Shown in pieces: positions 43,263-51,536 of a stretch of DNA of 64,000 bases (position 1 is the first letter of the stretch; every line of letters begins with the position of its first letter). The DNA comes from Acetobacteraceae bacterium. GTDB lineage: Bacteria > Pseudomonadota > Alphaproteobacteria > Acetobacterales > Acetobacteraceae. The notes below the pieces were generated by a model. It was not told where the DNA came from. It saw only the letters and a list, made by a program, of their open reading frames with translations, and searched no databases. Position numbers and translations under genes: made by a program. The stretch lies in the NCBI GenBank assembly GCA_027451405.1, contig DAIDJM010000020.1:54920-118919 (forward strand). Reading direction: 5' to 3'.

Positions 43263-44255
43263 ATGCGCCTTACCCTCGCCATCGGCCTGCTGCTGGCCGG
43301 CCCCGCCGTCGCCGACGAGGTTTCGTTCAACGAACCCGGCAACGTGCTGATCTCCGACCAATTCAACAACCGCGCCCTCGAGGTGACGCGGAACCACCGG
43401 ATCGTCTGGAGCTTCGGCTCCAACGACCCGTCCCTCTGCAATCCCGGCCCCCACGCCGTCATCGCCCCGAACGACGTCGAGCGGCTCGCCCAAGGCCTCA
43501 CGCTCATCGTCGGCACCGGCACCGCCACCTGCCCCGACAACCGCGTCATCGTCGTCGACCAGCTCGGCCGCATCGTCTGGCAATACGGCCAGGCCGGGAT
43601 CTCCGGCGCCGGCCCGAACCAGCTCAACGTCCCGGTCTTCGCGATCGAAACCCCACGCCACACCTTCCTGATCACGGATCAGGGCAACAACCGCATTCTC
43701 GAAGTCGACAAGCGGCACAACGTTCTTTATCAATATGGGCCAACCTCGGGCCCGGGCGCGCTCAACAGCCCCAACAGTGCCGAATTGCTGCGGAACGGCA
43801 ACATCCTGATCGCCGACGAGAACAACAGCCGGGTGATCGAGATCAACCCCTATCGAAACAACAAGATCGTCTTCGAATATTCGATGGGCCTCAACATCGT
43901 CGCCTTCGCCAGCCGCCTGCCCGGCGGCGACACGCTGATCACCGATTCCGGCAACAACCGGATCCTCGAAATCAGCCCCGAAGGCGAGACGGTCTTCCAG
44001 TATTTCACCAACCGCGGCCCGAACAGCAACCCGTCGCCCAACCCCAGCAACGCGGTGCGCCTCGCCTACGGCGCCACGCTGATCGCCGACCAGTTCAACG
44101 ACCGCGTGTTCATCCTGACACCCGACCGGCACATCCAGTTCCAATACGGAATGACGAACGTTCCCGGCAACGGCCCCAACCAGCTGAACGCGCCCTACAA
44201 CGCCGTCGTGATCGGCGACTATACCGGCGTCACCCGCCCGCCCGCACAATTCTGA
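43263..44255 (+). CDS. Exported NHL-type beta-propeller protein
   Basis: A 330-residue secreted protein with a short signal peptide (MRLTLAIGLLLAGPAVA). The mature part is a propeller of about six blades, each with a V/LISDQFNNRALEV-like or LITDQGNNRILEV-like strand and an FGS/YGxx turn, as in NHL repeats. A strong GGGAGGATAATC site precedes the ATG. Two cysteines occur in LCNPG and ATCPD. No catalytic motif is visible; binding or scaffolding outside the cytoplasm is likely. It stands alone between repeats. Confidence 0.75.
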   Translation: MRLTLAIGLLLAGPAVADEVSFNEPGNVLISDQFNNRALEVTRNHRIVWSFGSNDPSLCNPGPHAVIAPNDVERLAQGLTLIVGTGTATCPDNRVIVVDQLGRIVWQYGQAGISGAGPNQLNVPVFAIETPRHTFLITDQGNNRILEVDKRHNVLYQYGPTSGPGALNSPNSAELLRNGNILIADENNSRVIEINPYRNNKIVFEYSMGLNIVAFASRLPGGDTLITDSGNNRILEISPEGETVFQYFTNRGPNSNPSPNPSNAVRLAYGATLIADQFNDRVFILTPDRHIQFQYGMTNVPGNGPNQLNAPYNAVVIGDYTGVTRPPAQF

Positions 44256-44282
44256 CGCGGAGCGCCCTTGGGTGCAGGCGCG

Positions 44283-44445
44283 CCTCCGGCGGCCCGGGCT
44301 CTGCCCGGGACAAGCTGGGGCCGAAAGGCCCCAGACCCCATTTCCTGGCGGGGTCTGGGGCCTTCCGGCCTCAGTGGGCTCGCCATCGTTTGCGCCATCG
44401 GTTCAAGCACCGATGGCGAGGGGCAAAGCCCCTGCCCGCCGGAGG
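44283..44445. repeat. Family A repeat, inverted pair of arms
   Basis: The left arm starts CCTCCGGCGGCCCGGGC and the right arm ends GCCCCTGCCCGCCGGAGG. The centre pairs AGACCCC with GGGGTCT, and CGCCATCG..CGATGGCG forms an extra stem. It lies between the propeller gene and the convergent CckA-like kinase. Confidence 0.85.
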
Positions 44446-44472
44446 CAATCGTGATGAGGCGATCCGCACGCA

Positions 44473-46017
44473 TTACGCCGCGGCTTCCCCGCAACATGCC
44501 CGCTCCAGGGCGGCCACCAGCTCGCGCATGGCGAACGGTTTTGGCAAAAAAACGATATCGTCGGCGGCCAGCGCCTCGCGCTGCCGCCCGTCGGCATAGC
44601 CCGACACCAGCACCGCCGGCAGATGCGGCACGCTGACGCGCAGCGCCCGCACCAGCGCCGGCCCATCCATCCCCGGCAGCACGACGTCCGACACCACCGC
44701 CGTCAATTCCGCCTCCGATCCGGACGCGATATCGAGCGCCGCCCGCGCCGTATCGCAGGCGGTGACCGTGAATCCGGCGCGCCCCAGCGCCCGCTCCGCG
44801 AGCTTGCGCACCGGCGCCTCGTCCTCCACCAGCAAGACCCGGCCGCTCCGCATTCTCGGCGCCGGCGCCGGTTCCTCCCGCGGATGCGGGTCCCGCGCCG
44901 GCGCCGCCTCCGTCGCCTCGGTCTCAGGCCGCGGCAGCAGGATCTGAAAACACGTCCCCTCGCCCACCACGCTCTCGACCGCGAGAAACCCGCCCGACTG
45001 GCGCACGATCCCATGCACGGTCGAAAGCCCGAGCCCGGTCCCGCCGCTGCCGCGCCGCGTCGTGAAGAACGGCTCGAAAATCCGCGGCAGAATCTCGGCC
45101 GCGATGCCCGGCCCGGTGTCGCGCACCTCCACCGTCACATAGCGCCCCGGCGGCACCGTCTCGCTGCCCAGCGCCATGGTCCGCAGAACGTTCCGCCGCC
45201 CGGTCGAAATGGTGATCGCGCCCTGTCCCCGCATCGCCTGCGCGGCGTTCATCGCCAGATTGACCAGCACCTGGTCGAACTGTGTCGGATCGAACAGCAC
45301 GCGCCGCCCGGGTGCGGCGAGTTCGAGCCGCAATTCCACCCCGCCGCCGATCAGCCGCCGCAGCAAATCCGCCGCCCGCCCCACTGCCTCGTCCACGCCG
45401 AGCCGCACCGGCTGCAGCGTCTGCTGCCGCGAAAAAGCCAGCAATTGCCGCACCAGCGCCGCCCCGCGCCCCGCGCTCTCGCGGATCTGCGCGAGCTCGC
45501 CCCGCCCCCCAAGCTCCGGTTCCGCAATCAGCGTCTCCACCGACCCCACGATCGCGGTCAGCAGATTGTTGAAATCGTGCGCGATCCCCGCCGCCAGCTC
45601 GCCCACCGAGGAAAGCCGCTGCGCTTGCCGCAACTGTGCCTCCGCGGCCCGCAAGGCCGAGAGATCGGCGGCATGCAAAACCCCCGCGACCGCGCCCAAT
45701 GCCACCGGGGCGAAATGAAACCGCCAATGCGTGCAGGCCTCGCCCGCCCCCAGCGCCGCCTCCGCCCGCGCCGGCAGCGCGTCGCGCAGGCCCGCCATCA
45801 GGATCCGCCGCGCCGGCTCCGGCAGCGAAGCGAGCGACGCGACGGGCGCGGGGCCTGCCTCGCCCGCCTCGCCCGCGAGCGCCCCATCCGGCCCCACCAG
45901 CCAGAGCGCCCCCTCCGCCGCCTCGAACGCGGCGCGCAGCAGCGCCCGGTCGCCGCCCAGCAGCGCACCGATCCCGCGCCGCCTCAAAGCCGCCCCCGTT
46001 CGGCGCGCAACCGCCAC
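44473..46017 (-). CDS. CckA-like hybrid histidine kinase
   Basis: A 514-residue protein: a weak PAS-like N-terminal part, a HisKA region [20 protein letters not shown] (His near 142), an HATPase domain with NLAMNAAQAM, DTGPGI and GTGLGLSTVHG, and a receiver with Asp near 442 (AVVSDVVLPGMDG). The kinase core matches CckA, which controls CtrA and through it flagella and the cell cycle in alphaproteobacteria; its place behind flhB is also typical. Unlike Caulobacter CckA, no transmembrane helix is visible. It starts at GTG 46017, overlapping flhB by 34 bases. Calling it the true CckA is inference. Confidence 0.8.
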   Translation of the reverse strand: MAVARRTGAALRRRGIGALLGGDRALLRAAFEAAEGALWLVGPDGALAGEAGEAGPAPVASLASLPEPARRILMAGLRDALPARAEAALGAGEACTHWRFHFAPVALGAVAGVLHAADLSALRAAEAQLRQAQRLSSVGELAAGIAHDFNNLLTAIVGSVETLIAEPELGGRGELAQIRESAGRGAALVRQLLAFSRQQTLQPVRLGVDEAVGRAADLLRRLIGGGVELRLELAAPGRRVLFDPTQFDQVLVNLAMNAAQAMRGQGAITISTGRRNVLRTMALGSETVPPGRYVTVEVRDTGPGIAAEILPRIFEPFFTTRRGSGGTGLGLSTVHGIVRQSGGFLAVESVVGEGTCFQILLPRPETEATEAAPARDPHPREEPAPAPRMRSGRVLLVEDEAPVRKLAERALGRAGFTVTACDTARAALDIASGSEAELTAVVSDVVLPGMDGPALVRALRVSVPHLPAVLVSGYADGRQREALAADDIVFLPKPFAMRELVAALERACCGEAAA

Positions 46018-47006
46018 ACATAGGCGACGATCTCCGCCACGGCCCGGAAATGTTCCGCCGGAATCTCCGTCTCCAGTTCGAGCGGATACAATGCGCGCGC
46101 TAGTGGAGGATTGGCAACGATAGGAACGCGATGCGCGAGAGCCGCCTCGCGGATTCGCGCCGCCAGCTCGTCCACCCCCTTGGCCACCACGCGCGGCGCG
46201 CCCGGCGACCCCCGCTCATAGGCCAGCGCCACGGCGTAATGGGTCGGGTTCGTCACCACCACGGCCGCCTTCGGCACCGAAGCCATCATCCGCCGCCGCG
46301 CCCGCGCGCGGGCCACCTGCCGCATGCGCTGCTTCACCTGCGGATTGCCCTCGGCCTCGCGATGCTCGTCGCGCACCTGCTGCCGCGTCATCCGCAGCCG
46401 CTGCCCATGCCGGAACCGGACCCAGGCGAGATCGAGCACCGCGATCGCCGCCTGCAGCCCGAGCAGCGGCAGCGCGAGCTGCCAGATCGCCTGCCGCAGC
46501 AGCGGCAGAAGCTGCGCCGGCGCTTCCCCCGCCGCCTGTCCGAGCCGCGGCAGAACCGCCTCGAGCACCCGCCAGAGAACGAACCCGAGCGCGGCGACCT
46601 TGGCGAGCGCCCTCGCCGCCTGCACCAGCGTCTCCGCGCCCAGCAGCCGCTGGATCCCCCGCGCCGGGCTGATCCGCCCGAGATCCGGCGCGAGCGCGGC
46701 GGGGCGCATCAGGAAGCCGGTCTGTCCCAGGGTCGCGAGCGCCGCGCCGGCCGCCGCCGCCGCACACGGCGCCACCACGACCAGCAAGCCCCCCGCCGCG
46801 CTCCGCCAGGCGCCACGCACCGGCCCGCCGGCGCGCTCGATCGAGGCCGCCAGCCAGGCCGGCGCATCCCCCGTCATGCCGGCCAGGGCCGCGAGGCCGC
46901 AGCCGAGCGCGGCCAGCATCACCAGCTCGCGCGATAGCGGAACATCGCCGGATTGGCGGGCCTTTTCGAGGCGTCTCGGCGTTGCGGGTTCGGAGGCGTC
47001 CTCCAC
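45984..47006 (-). CDS. flhB: Flagellar type III export switch protein FlhB
   Basis: A 340-residue export-gate protein. The N-terminus (VEDASEPATPRRLEKARQSG) is characteristic, four membrane helices span residues about 25-200, and the cytoplasmic domain holds the self-cleavage site NPTH at 253-256 followed by YAVALAYERG. It switches secretion from rod/hook to filament subunits. The start is GTG 47006. flhB usually follows fliR directly; here a phosphoesterase fragment on the opposite strand and a family B arm lie between them. Its 3' end overlaps the kinase gene by 34 bases. Confidence 0.92.
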   Translation of the reverse strand: MEDASEPATPRRLEKARQSGDVPLSRELVMLAALGCGLAALAGMTGDAPAWLAASIERAGGPVRGAWRSAAGGLLVVVAPCAAAAAGAALATLGQTGFLMRPAALAPDLGRISPARGIQRLLGAETLVQAARALAKVAALGFVLWRVLEAVLPRLGQAAGEAPAQLLPLLRQAIWQLALPLLGLQAAIAVLDLAWVRFRHGQRLRMTRQQVRDEHREAEGNPQVKQRMRQVARARARRRMMASVPKAAVVVTNPTHYAVALAYERGSPGAPRVVAKGVDELAARIREAALAHRVPIVANPPLARALYPLELETEIPAEHFRAVAEIVAYVWRLRAERGRL

Positions 47007-47177
47007 GGCTCAGCGCCTCCCGCGGCGATACGCGTCGCCCCCGCCCGGCGCCCCGGCCCGGCGCCCACGGCACGGCGCCGAACGCGCGCCGCGATCCCTT
47101 TCGGGCCCCGAGGCCCCCAATCCGTCGTCTCCGGTGCCCTGTCGCATGGCGGCGCGGCCGCATCATGGGCCGGCATC

Positions 47178-47681
47178 ATGAATCGTTCGCAAACCGCCGA
47201 TCCCGTGGAGATCGACAACGAATATCCGGCCTACGGCCACACCGGCGGCCCGATCGCCGTGAGCGCCGGCACGCTGCCGGCGGTCTCCTTCGTCAAGCCC
47301 AACGACCTCGGCGACAGCCACCCCGGCATGTCGACACCGCCTTTGTTCGAGGCTTTCGCCGAAAAAATCGTCGAGAGCGTGCAAGCCAATCCGGCTCTCT
47401 GGGCGGACACGGCGATCCTGATCACCTTCGACGAGTCAGGCGGAAACCCCGATTCCGGCTTCATCCAGCCGATCGATTTCTTCGGTGACGGCTCCCGCAC
47501 CGTGATGATCGCCGTCTCCCCCTTCGCCCGGTCCGGCTATGTCGACCACACCTACGAGGATCACGCCTCGATCCTGAAGTTCATCGAGCGTAACTGGGGA
47601 CTTGTCCCTCTCTCCGCGCGCAGCCGCGACAATCTCCCGACTCCGATCGCCACCCCATCCCTCCCCGCAAAACCGGGATAG
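47178..47681 (+). pseudogene. C-terminal fragment of a phosphoesterase (phospholipase C/acid phosphatase family)
   Basis: About 167 residues that match only the last third of the 450-600-residue phosphoesterase family: GTLPAVSFVKPNDLGDSHPG, TAILITFDESGG, SGFIQPIDFFGDGSRTVMIA, VSPFARSGYVDHTYEDHASI and LKFIERNWGL. The N-terminal two thirds with the metal ligands are absent; ATG 47178 is only the first methionine of the remnant and the fusion point is at about residue 12. It lies antisense to the flagellar genes between fliR and flhB, so it is most likely a leftover of an insertion or rearrangement. Confidence 0.75.
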
Positions 47682-47737
47682 CCCCCCCCAATCGATCGCA
47701 TCCGAAAGCCGCCACCACAACCGCGATCAAAAATGAA

Positions 47738-47770
47738 GAGTTTTTTGGTTCTTTTTTCCAAAAAAGAACC
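47738..47770. repeat. Family B A/T palindrome, single arm
   Basis: GAGTTTTTTGGTTCTTTTTTCC with AAAAAAGAACC: the palindrome GGTTCTTTTTT/AAAAAAGAACC preceded by the T-rich lead. It lies between the phosphoesterase fragment and the end of fliR, where it could end transcription from both sides. Confidence 0.8.
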
Positions 47771-47794
47771 CCTTCTTCTTATTGCGGTATCAAA

Positions 47795-48565
47795 TCAAGG
47801 CAACCCCCCAAACCCCGCCCGAACCGCCTCCGCCCAACTGCCGACCAGGACGCTCGCGAGCAGTCCCAGCAGCAAAAGCCCCCCCAGCACCTGCCCCGGC
47901 AGCGACGCGACATAGACCTGCAATTGCGGCACTAGCCGCGACAGCAACCCGAGCCCCACCTGCCAGATGGTTCCCGCCACCAGAAACGGCGCCGCCAGCC
48001 GCACCGCGAGCCCGAAGCTCGCCCCGACCGCTTCCGTCGCCTGAGCCGCCAGATCGGCCGTGCCCAGCCATTGTCCGGCCGGAAAGATCGCGTAGCTGCG
48101 GGCCAGTGCCGTCAGTGGCAGCGCATAGAGCCCGCTCGCCAGGATCACGACAGGGGCGACGATCCCGAACAACCGCCCCAGCACCGCGCTTTGCGCGCCG
48201 AATTCGGCATCGGGCTGCAGCACGCTGGAAAGCCCGGTCATCAACGAAACGATTTGTCCCGCCGCCGGCAGCGCGAGCGCGAGCAACCGCGCGAGCCATC
48301 CCAAGGTCGCGCCGACGAGCAGTTCGGCCGCCACCATCGAGGCCAGCAGCGCCGGCGATTCCGGCACTCGGGGCATCCCCGCCGCGATCGCCGGCGTGAG
48401 CAGCAGAGCGAGCGCGCCTGCAAATCCCACGCGCAACAAAGCCGGCGGCTCCGCCTCGCCCAGCCCCGGCAGCAGCATCACGCAGGCGCCGCAGCGGCAG
48501 AGCACGAGCACGAACGCAAACGCCTCTCCGCTCAGAGGGCCGCCGAGCGCGGTCGGATCAGGCAT
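47795..48565 (-). CDS. fliR: Flagellar export protein FliR
   Basis: A 256-residue inner-membrane protein with about six helices and the FliR pattern VLVLCRCGACVMLLPGLGEA, VVAELLVGATLGWLARLLAL, SLMTGLSSVLQPDA and VPQLQVYVASLPGQVLGGLL. It is part of the export gate with FliP and FliQ. The ATG at 48565 is 83 bases after fliQ. Downstream, where flhB would normally begin, a family B arm and a foreign gene fragment follow. Confidence 0.9.
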   Translation of the reverse strand: MPDPTALGGPLSGEAFAFVLVLCRCGACVMLLPGLGEAEPPALLRVGFAGALALLLTPAIAAGMPRVPESPALLASMVAAELLVGATLGWLARLLALALPAAGQIVSLMTGLSSVLQPDAEFGAQSAVLGRLFGIVAPVVILASGLYALPLTALARSYAIFPAGQWLGTADLAAQATEAVGASFGLAVRLAAPFLVAGTIWQVGLGLLSRLVPQLQVYVASLPGQVLGGLLLLGLLASVLVGSWAEAVRAGFGGLP

Positions 48566-48648
48566 GGCGCTCCCCCGCCATTTCGGGCGCGCGCGGCCGC
48601 CGCCCCGCCGCGGCCCGGATGCCTGCGCGCCGCGTCATCCCCGGCCGC

Positions 48649-48921
48649 TCACTGCCCGCCGATACGCACGATTCCTTCGAAGACATGGCGCGCATAATCG
48701 GCGAGTGCGCGGGCGAGCGCCGGCCCTGCCAACCAAAGCCCCGCCCCGGCCGCCACCAGTTTCGGCAGGAAAGAGAGCGTCGAATCGCTGATCTGCGTCA
48801 CCGCCTGCACCACGCTGACGAGCAACCCCGCGGCAAGCGTCGCGAGCAGCACCGGCGCGCATAGTTTGACGCCCAGCACCATGCTCGCATGCAGCACCGC
48901 GACCACATCGAGCCCGGACAT
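48649..48921 (-). CDS. fliQ: Flagellar export protein FliQ
   Basis: A 90-residue protein with two membrane helices and the motif VQAVTQISDSTLSFLPKLVA that defines FliQ. It completes the FliP-FliQ-FliR gate. It lies 12 bases after fliE and 83 bases before fliR, in the flgB-flgC-fliE-fliQ-fliR order common in alphaproteobacteria. Confidence 0.93.
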   Translation of the reverse strand: MSGLDVVAVLHASMVLGVKLCAPVLLATLAAGLLVSVVQAVTQISDSTLSFLPKLVAAGAGLWLAGPALARALADYARHVFEGIVRIGGQ

Positions 48922-48933
48922 GAACCGCCCCGC

Positions 48934-49257
48934 TCAGATCGGCATCTTGATGATGTCCTGGTAGGCCTGCAGCACACGGTCCCGCACCGCCACCGTCGTC
49001 TGCAACGCCAGTTGCGCCTGCGAAACAGCAGTCACCACCTGGGTGATGTCGCCATGCCCGGCGACGGCCTGCACCGCCAGCCCATCCGCCTGCTTGCCCT
49101 GCGCGATGACGCCGCCGAGCGCGTCGCCGAGCATGGAGGCGAAGCTTGCGCCGCCCTGCCCACCCCCGCCCGGTGCCGGGACGCCCTCGAGCGGCAGCGA
49201 ATCGACCGAGCGATACGCCAGTGCCGCCTGCGCCGCGCTCGGCGAAATGAGGCTCAT
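48934..49257 (-). CDS. fliE: Flagellar hook-basal body protein FliE
   Basis: A 107-residue MS-ring/rod adaptor. After an Ala- and Gly-rich N-terminal half comes the conserved helix SFASMLGDALGGVIAQGKQA, then VVTAVSQAQLALQTTVAVRD and QAYQDIIKMPI, the standard FliE ending. Its ATG overlaps the flgC stop (ATGA at 49254), so the two are translated together. Confidence 0.92.
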   Translation of the reverse strand: MSLISPSAAQAALAYRSVDSLPLEGVPAPGGGGQGGASFASMLGDALGGVIAQGKQADGLAVQAVAGHGDITQVVTAVSQAQLALQTTVAVRDRVLQAYQDIIKMPI

Positions 49258-49661
49258 TTCAACAAATCGATCGTGCGCGTCAGCATCGCCCGCGAAGCCT
49301 GCATGACGTTGAGGTTGGCGCTATAGGTCTGCTCCGCCTCCCGCATGTCCATCATCTCGACGAACCCGTTCACGTTCGGCATCTTCACATAGCCTTTCCC
49401 GTCCGCGGCCGGATTGGAGGGATCGTATTTCAGCGGAAACGCGCTCGGGTCGGGCAGTACCTGCTTCACCCGAACCGTCTCCAGACCGAGATTGCGGTCC
49501 AGTTCATTGGCGAACACAACGGTGCGCCGCCGATACGGCGCCGCCCCCGGCGTCGAACCGCTGCTATCCTGATTGGCGATATTCTCGGCAATCACGCGCA
49601 GCCGTTCGGTCTGCGCGCTCATGCCCCGCGCGGAAATCGTCAGCGCCTCGGAAAGATCCAT
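49254..49661 (-). CDS. flgC: Flagellar proximal rod protein FlgC
   Basis: A 135-residue rod protein: MDLSEALTISARGMSAQTER, the rod motif RVIAENIANQDSSGS, YVKMPNVNGFVEMMDMREAE and the C-terminal helix with LNVMQASRAMLTRTIDLLK. The ATG at 49661 lies 11 bases after flgB; a longer frame to 50180 only reads across flgB and the tandem repeat. It assembles with FlgB into the proximal rod after export through the flagellar type III system. Confidence 0.93.
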   Translation of the reverse strand: MDLSEALTISARGMSAQTERLRVIAENIANQDSSGSTPGAAPYRRRTVVFANELDRNLGLETVRVKQVLPDPSAFPLKYDPSNPAADGKGYVKMPNVNGFVEMMDMREAEQTYSANLNVMQASRAMLTRTIDLLK

Positions 49662-49672
49662 CCCCGTCCGCC

Positions 49673-50095
49673 TCAGCGCCCGAGCGCCGCCAGATACAGA
49701 TTCATCGTGCTCTTCCAGAGATTGCCGACCAGCGCCTGCTGCGTCTCGACATCCGCCACCTTGGTCAGCTGATCCTCGACATCCACCGCATTGCCGTCCG
49801 GCCCGCGCGCCGAAGGCACCGTCTGCACCAGCCGCGCCGCGCCGAGCGTTCCCCCGAGATGCCCGGGATCGGTTCGCGCCGGACCCAGCCCGCGATCCGC
49901 CAGCACCTGCTCGAAAGCGCTCAGGTCCCGCGGCCGGTAATCGGGCGTATTCGCGTTCGCGATGTTCTGTGCCAGCACCTGCTGGCGGGCATCGAGCCAG
50001 CCCAGCCGGCGCTCCGCCAGCGAAAAGAAATCGCCCGCTCCGGAAGAGCCGGGCCGCGCCGCATCCGCCTCGATCATCCCTGCCTCCCCCGGCAT
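49673..50095 (-). CDS. flgB: Flagellar proximal rod protein FlgB
   Basis: A rod protein of about 135-140 residues with the rod motif LAQNIANANTPDYRPRDLSA and the C-terminal VETQQALVGNLWKSTMNLYL. Two in-frame starts compete: ATG 50095 and ATG 50077. The second has GGGGGAGG at a proper distance and begins MIEADAARPG, so I favour it, although the longer frame is listed. The leader and the first start lie in an 18-base tandem repeat that also creates two in-frame three-codon ORFs just upstream. It begins the flgB-flgC-fliE-fliQ-fliR run. Confidence 0.88.
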   Translation of the reverse strand: MPGEAGMIEADAARPGSSGAGDFFSLAERRLGWLDARQQVLAQNIANANTPDYRPRDLSAFEQVLADRGLGPARTDPGHLGGTLGAARLVQTVPSARGPDGNAVDVEDQLTKVADVETQQALVGNLWKSTMNLYLAALGR

Positions 50096-50144
50096 CCCTG
50101 CCTATCTCGGCATCCCTGCCTATCTCGGCATCCCAGCCAATCCC
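50073..50144 (-). repeat. 18-base tandem repeat in the flgB leader
   Basis: Four units of 18 bases: two identical (GGCATCCCTGCCTATCTC at 50091-50108 and 50109-50126) with degenerate units on each side (50073-50090 and 50127-50144). On the minus strand every unit holds GGGATG. The two upstream units spell ATG-CCG-AGA-TAG in the flgB frame, each after an SD-like GGG. Confidence 0.9.
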
Positions 50145-50234
50145 GGCCGACGCGGCATCCTCCGCCAAACTCATGACCAAAATCTCAACGCCGCCGCTGA
50201 CCTTTCGCTAACCCGCCCCGCGCATACTCGCCGC

Positions 50235-50501
50235 ATGGCCTCCGCCCTGCCCCTCGCCGCCGCGCCGAGCGCGCCGGCCTCCCTCGCCGCCCGCCTCGCC
50301 ACCACCATCGCCACCGCCCGCGCCCTGGCCCGCAACGGCCGCCGCGTCGACCTCGCCGGCCTCGAGGACGGCATCGGCCAGCTCTGCGCCCGCACGCTCG
50401 ACCTGCCGCACGCCGAAGCCCGCGCCATGCGTCCCACCCTGCTCGACCTGCTGCGCCGTCTCGAAGACCTCGCCGCCGAACTCCGGGGATCTGCGCCCTG
50501 A
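50235..50501 (+). CDS. Hypothetical protein at the head of the fliO-fliP operon
   Basis: An 88-residue Ala-rich helical protein: MASALPLAAAPSAPASLAAR, then TIATARALARNGRRVDLAGL, DGIGQLCARTLDLPHAEARA and LLDLLRRLEDLAAELRG. There is no signal peptide or membrane helix. It is divergent from flgB and its stop overlaps the fliO frame (CTGA), so it belongs to the flagellar operon. A small cytoplasmic flagellar accessory or regulator is likely; the helical pattern alone does not show which. The function is unknown. Confidence 0.6.
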   Translation: MASALPLAAAPSAPASLAARLATTIATARALARNGRRVDLAGLEDGIGQLCARTLDLPHAEARAMRPTLLDLLRRLEDLAAELRGSAP

Positions 50502-50752
50502 CCGTCTCCCTCGGGCACCAGGCCATCACCGCCGCCGCCGCCCTCGCGCTCGTGCTCGGCCTCGTCTGGCTCGCCGGCCGCCTCGCCCGCCTGCGGCCCA
50601 CCCCGAGCGCGCCAGGCCTCACCCTCCGCGCCACCCTCGCCATCGGCCCGCGCCGCCGCCTTCACCTGATCGATGCCGAGGGCACACGCCTCCTCATCCT
50701 CGCCGGTCCCGCATCCGAATCCGCCCTCCTGCTGCCCCCCAAACCCGAATGA
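50498..50752 (+). CDS. fliO: Flagellar biosynthesis protein FliO
   Basis: A short FliO: one membrane helix (AITAAAALALVLGLVWLAGR) and the typical domain LRATLAIGPRRRLHLIDAEG, TRLLILAGP. FliO helps assemble FliP into the export gate. The start is uncertain. The only standard start (GTG 50552) would cut the helix in half, so translation more likely begins at CTG 50498, which overlaps the preceding stop (CTGA). The fliP ATG overlaps the fliO stop (ATGA at 50749). Confidence 0.75.
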   Translation: MTVSLGHQAITAAAALALVLGLVWLAGRLARLRPTPSAPGLTLRATLAIGPRRRLHLIDAEGTRLLILAGPASESALLLPPKPE

Positions 50753-51492
50753 CCCGGCTCACCCTCCCGCTCGCGCTGGCGCTGGCGCTCCTCCCCACCC
50801 TCGCCCCCACCCTCGCCCACGCGCAGTCCCTCAATCTCGATCTCGGCCACCCCGGCGACCCCGGCACCACCGGCCGCATCATCCAGCTCACCGCGCTGTT
50901 CACGGTCCTCTCGCTGGCCCCGAGCCTGATCGTGATGGCCACCGCCTTCACCCGCATCGTCATCGTGCTGTCGCTGCTGCGCGGCGCGCTCGGCGCTCAG
51001 GGCACACCGCCCAACGTGGTCCTGATCGGCCTCGCCCTCTTCCTCACCTTCTTCGTCATGCAGCCGGCCCTCGACCAGGCCTGGACCCAGGGCATCCTGC
51101 CCATGACCCAGGGGCAGATCCCCGAGCTCGAAGGCATCCGTCTCGCCGCCGAACCGTTCCGCCACTTCATGGCCGCCAACGCCCGCGCGCCCGATCTCCA
51201 GCTCTTCCAGGATCTCGGCCACCTGCCGCCCGCCGACCCGGCGCACCCGCCCTGGCGCGCGCTGATCCCCGCCTTCATGGTCGGCGAGCTGCGCCGCGCC
51301 TTCGAAATGGGCTTCCTGCTCTACCTGCCCTTCACCATCATCGACCTCGTGGTCTCGAGCGTGCTGATGTCGCTCGGCATGATGATGCTGCCGCCAAGCG
51401 GCGTCTCGCTGCCCTTCAAGCTGATCTTTTTCGTCATGGTCGATGGCTGGCGCATGGTCGCCGGCAGCCTCGCCCAGAGCTTTTCGAGCTGA
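50749..51492 (+). CDS. fliP: Flagellar export gate protein FliP
   Basis: A 247-residue protein with a cleavable N-terminal signal (ending LAHA), then the FliP signatures LIVMATAFTRIVIVLSLLRG, ALGAQGTPPNVVLIGLALFL, AFMVGELRRAFEMGFLLYLP and MMMLPPSGVSLPFKLIFFVM. Four membrane helices are visible. The length is normal. It is the last flagellar gene on this strand and 44 bases before the small hydrophilic gene at 51537. Confidence 0.95.
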   Translation: MTRLTLPLALALALLPTLAPTLAHAQSLNLDLGHPGDPGTTGRIIQLTALFTVLSLAPSLIVMATAFTRIVIVLSLLRGALGAQGTPPNVVLIGLALFLTFFVMQPALDQAWTQGILPMTQGQIPELEGIRLAAEPFRHFMAANARAPDLQLFQDLGHLPPADPAHPPWRALIPAFMVGELRRAFEMGFLLYLPFTIIDLVVSSVLMSLGMMMLPPSGVSLPFKLIFFVMVDGWRMVAGSLAQSFSS

Positions 51493-51536
51493 CCCCGGCC
51501 GCCTCCCGCGCGTTGTCCCGCGATCAGGAGGCCGCG

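Noticed and set aside
50073..50144. CRISPR array
   Set aside because: Units are 18 bases in direct tandem without spacers.
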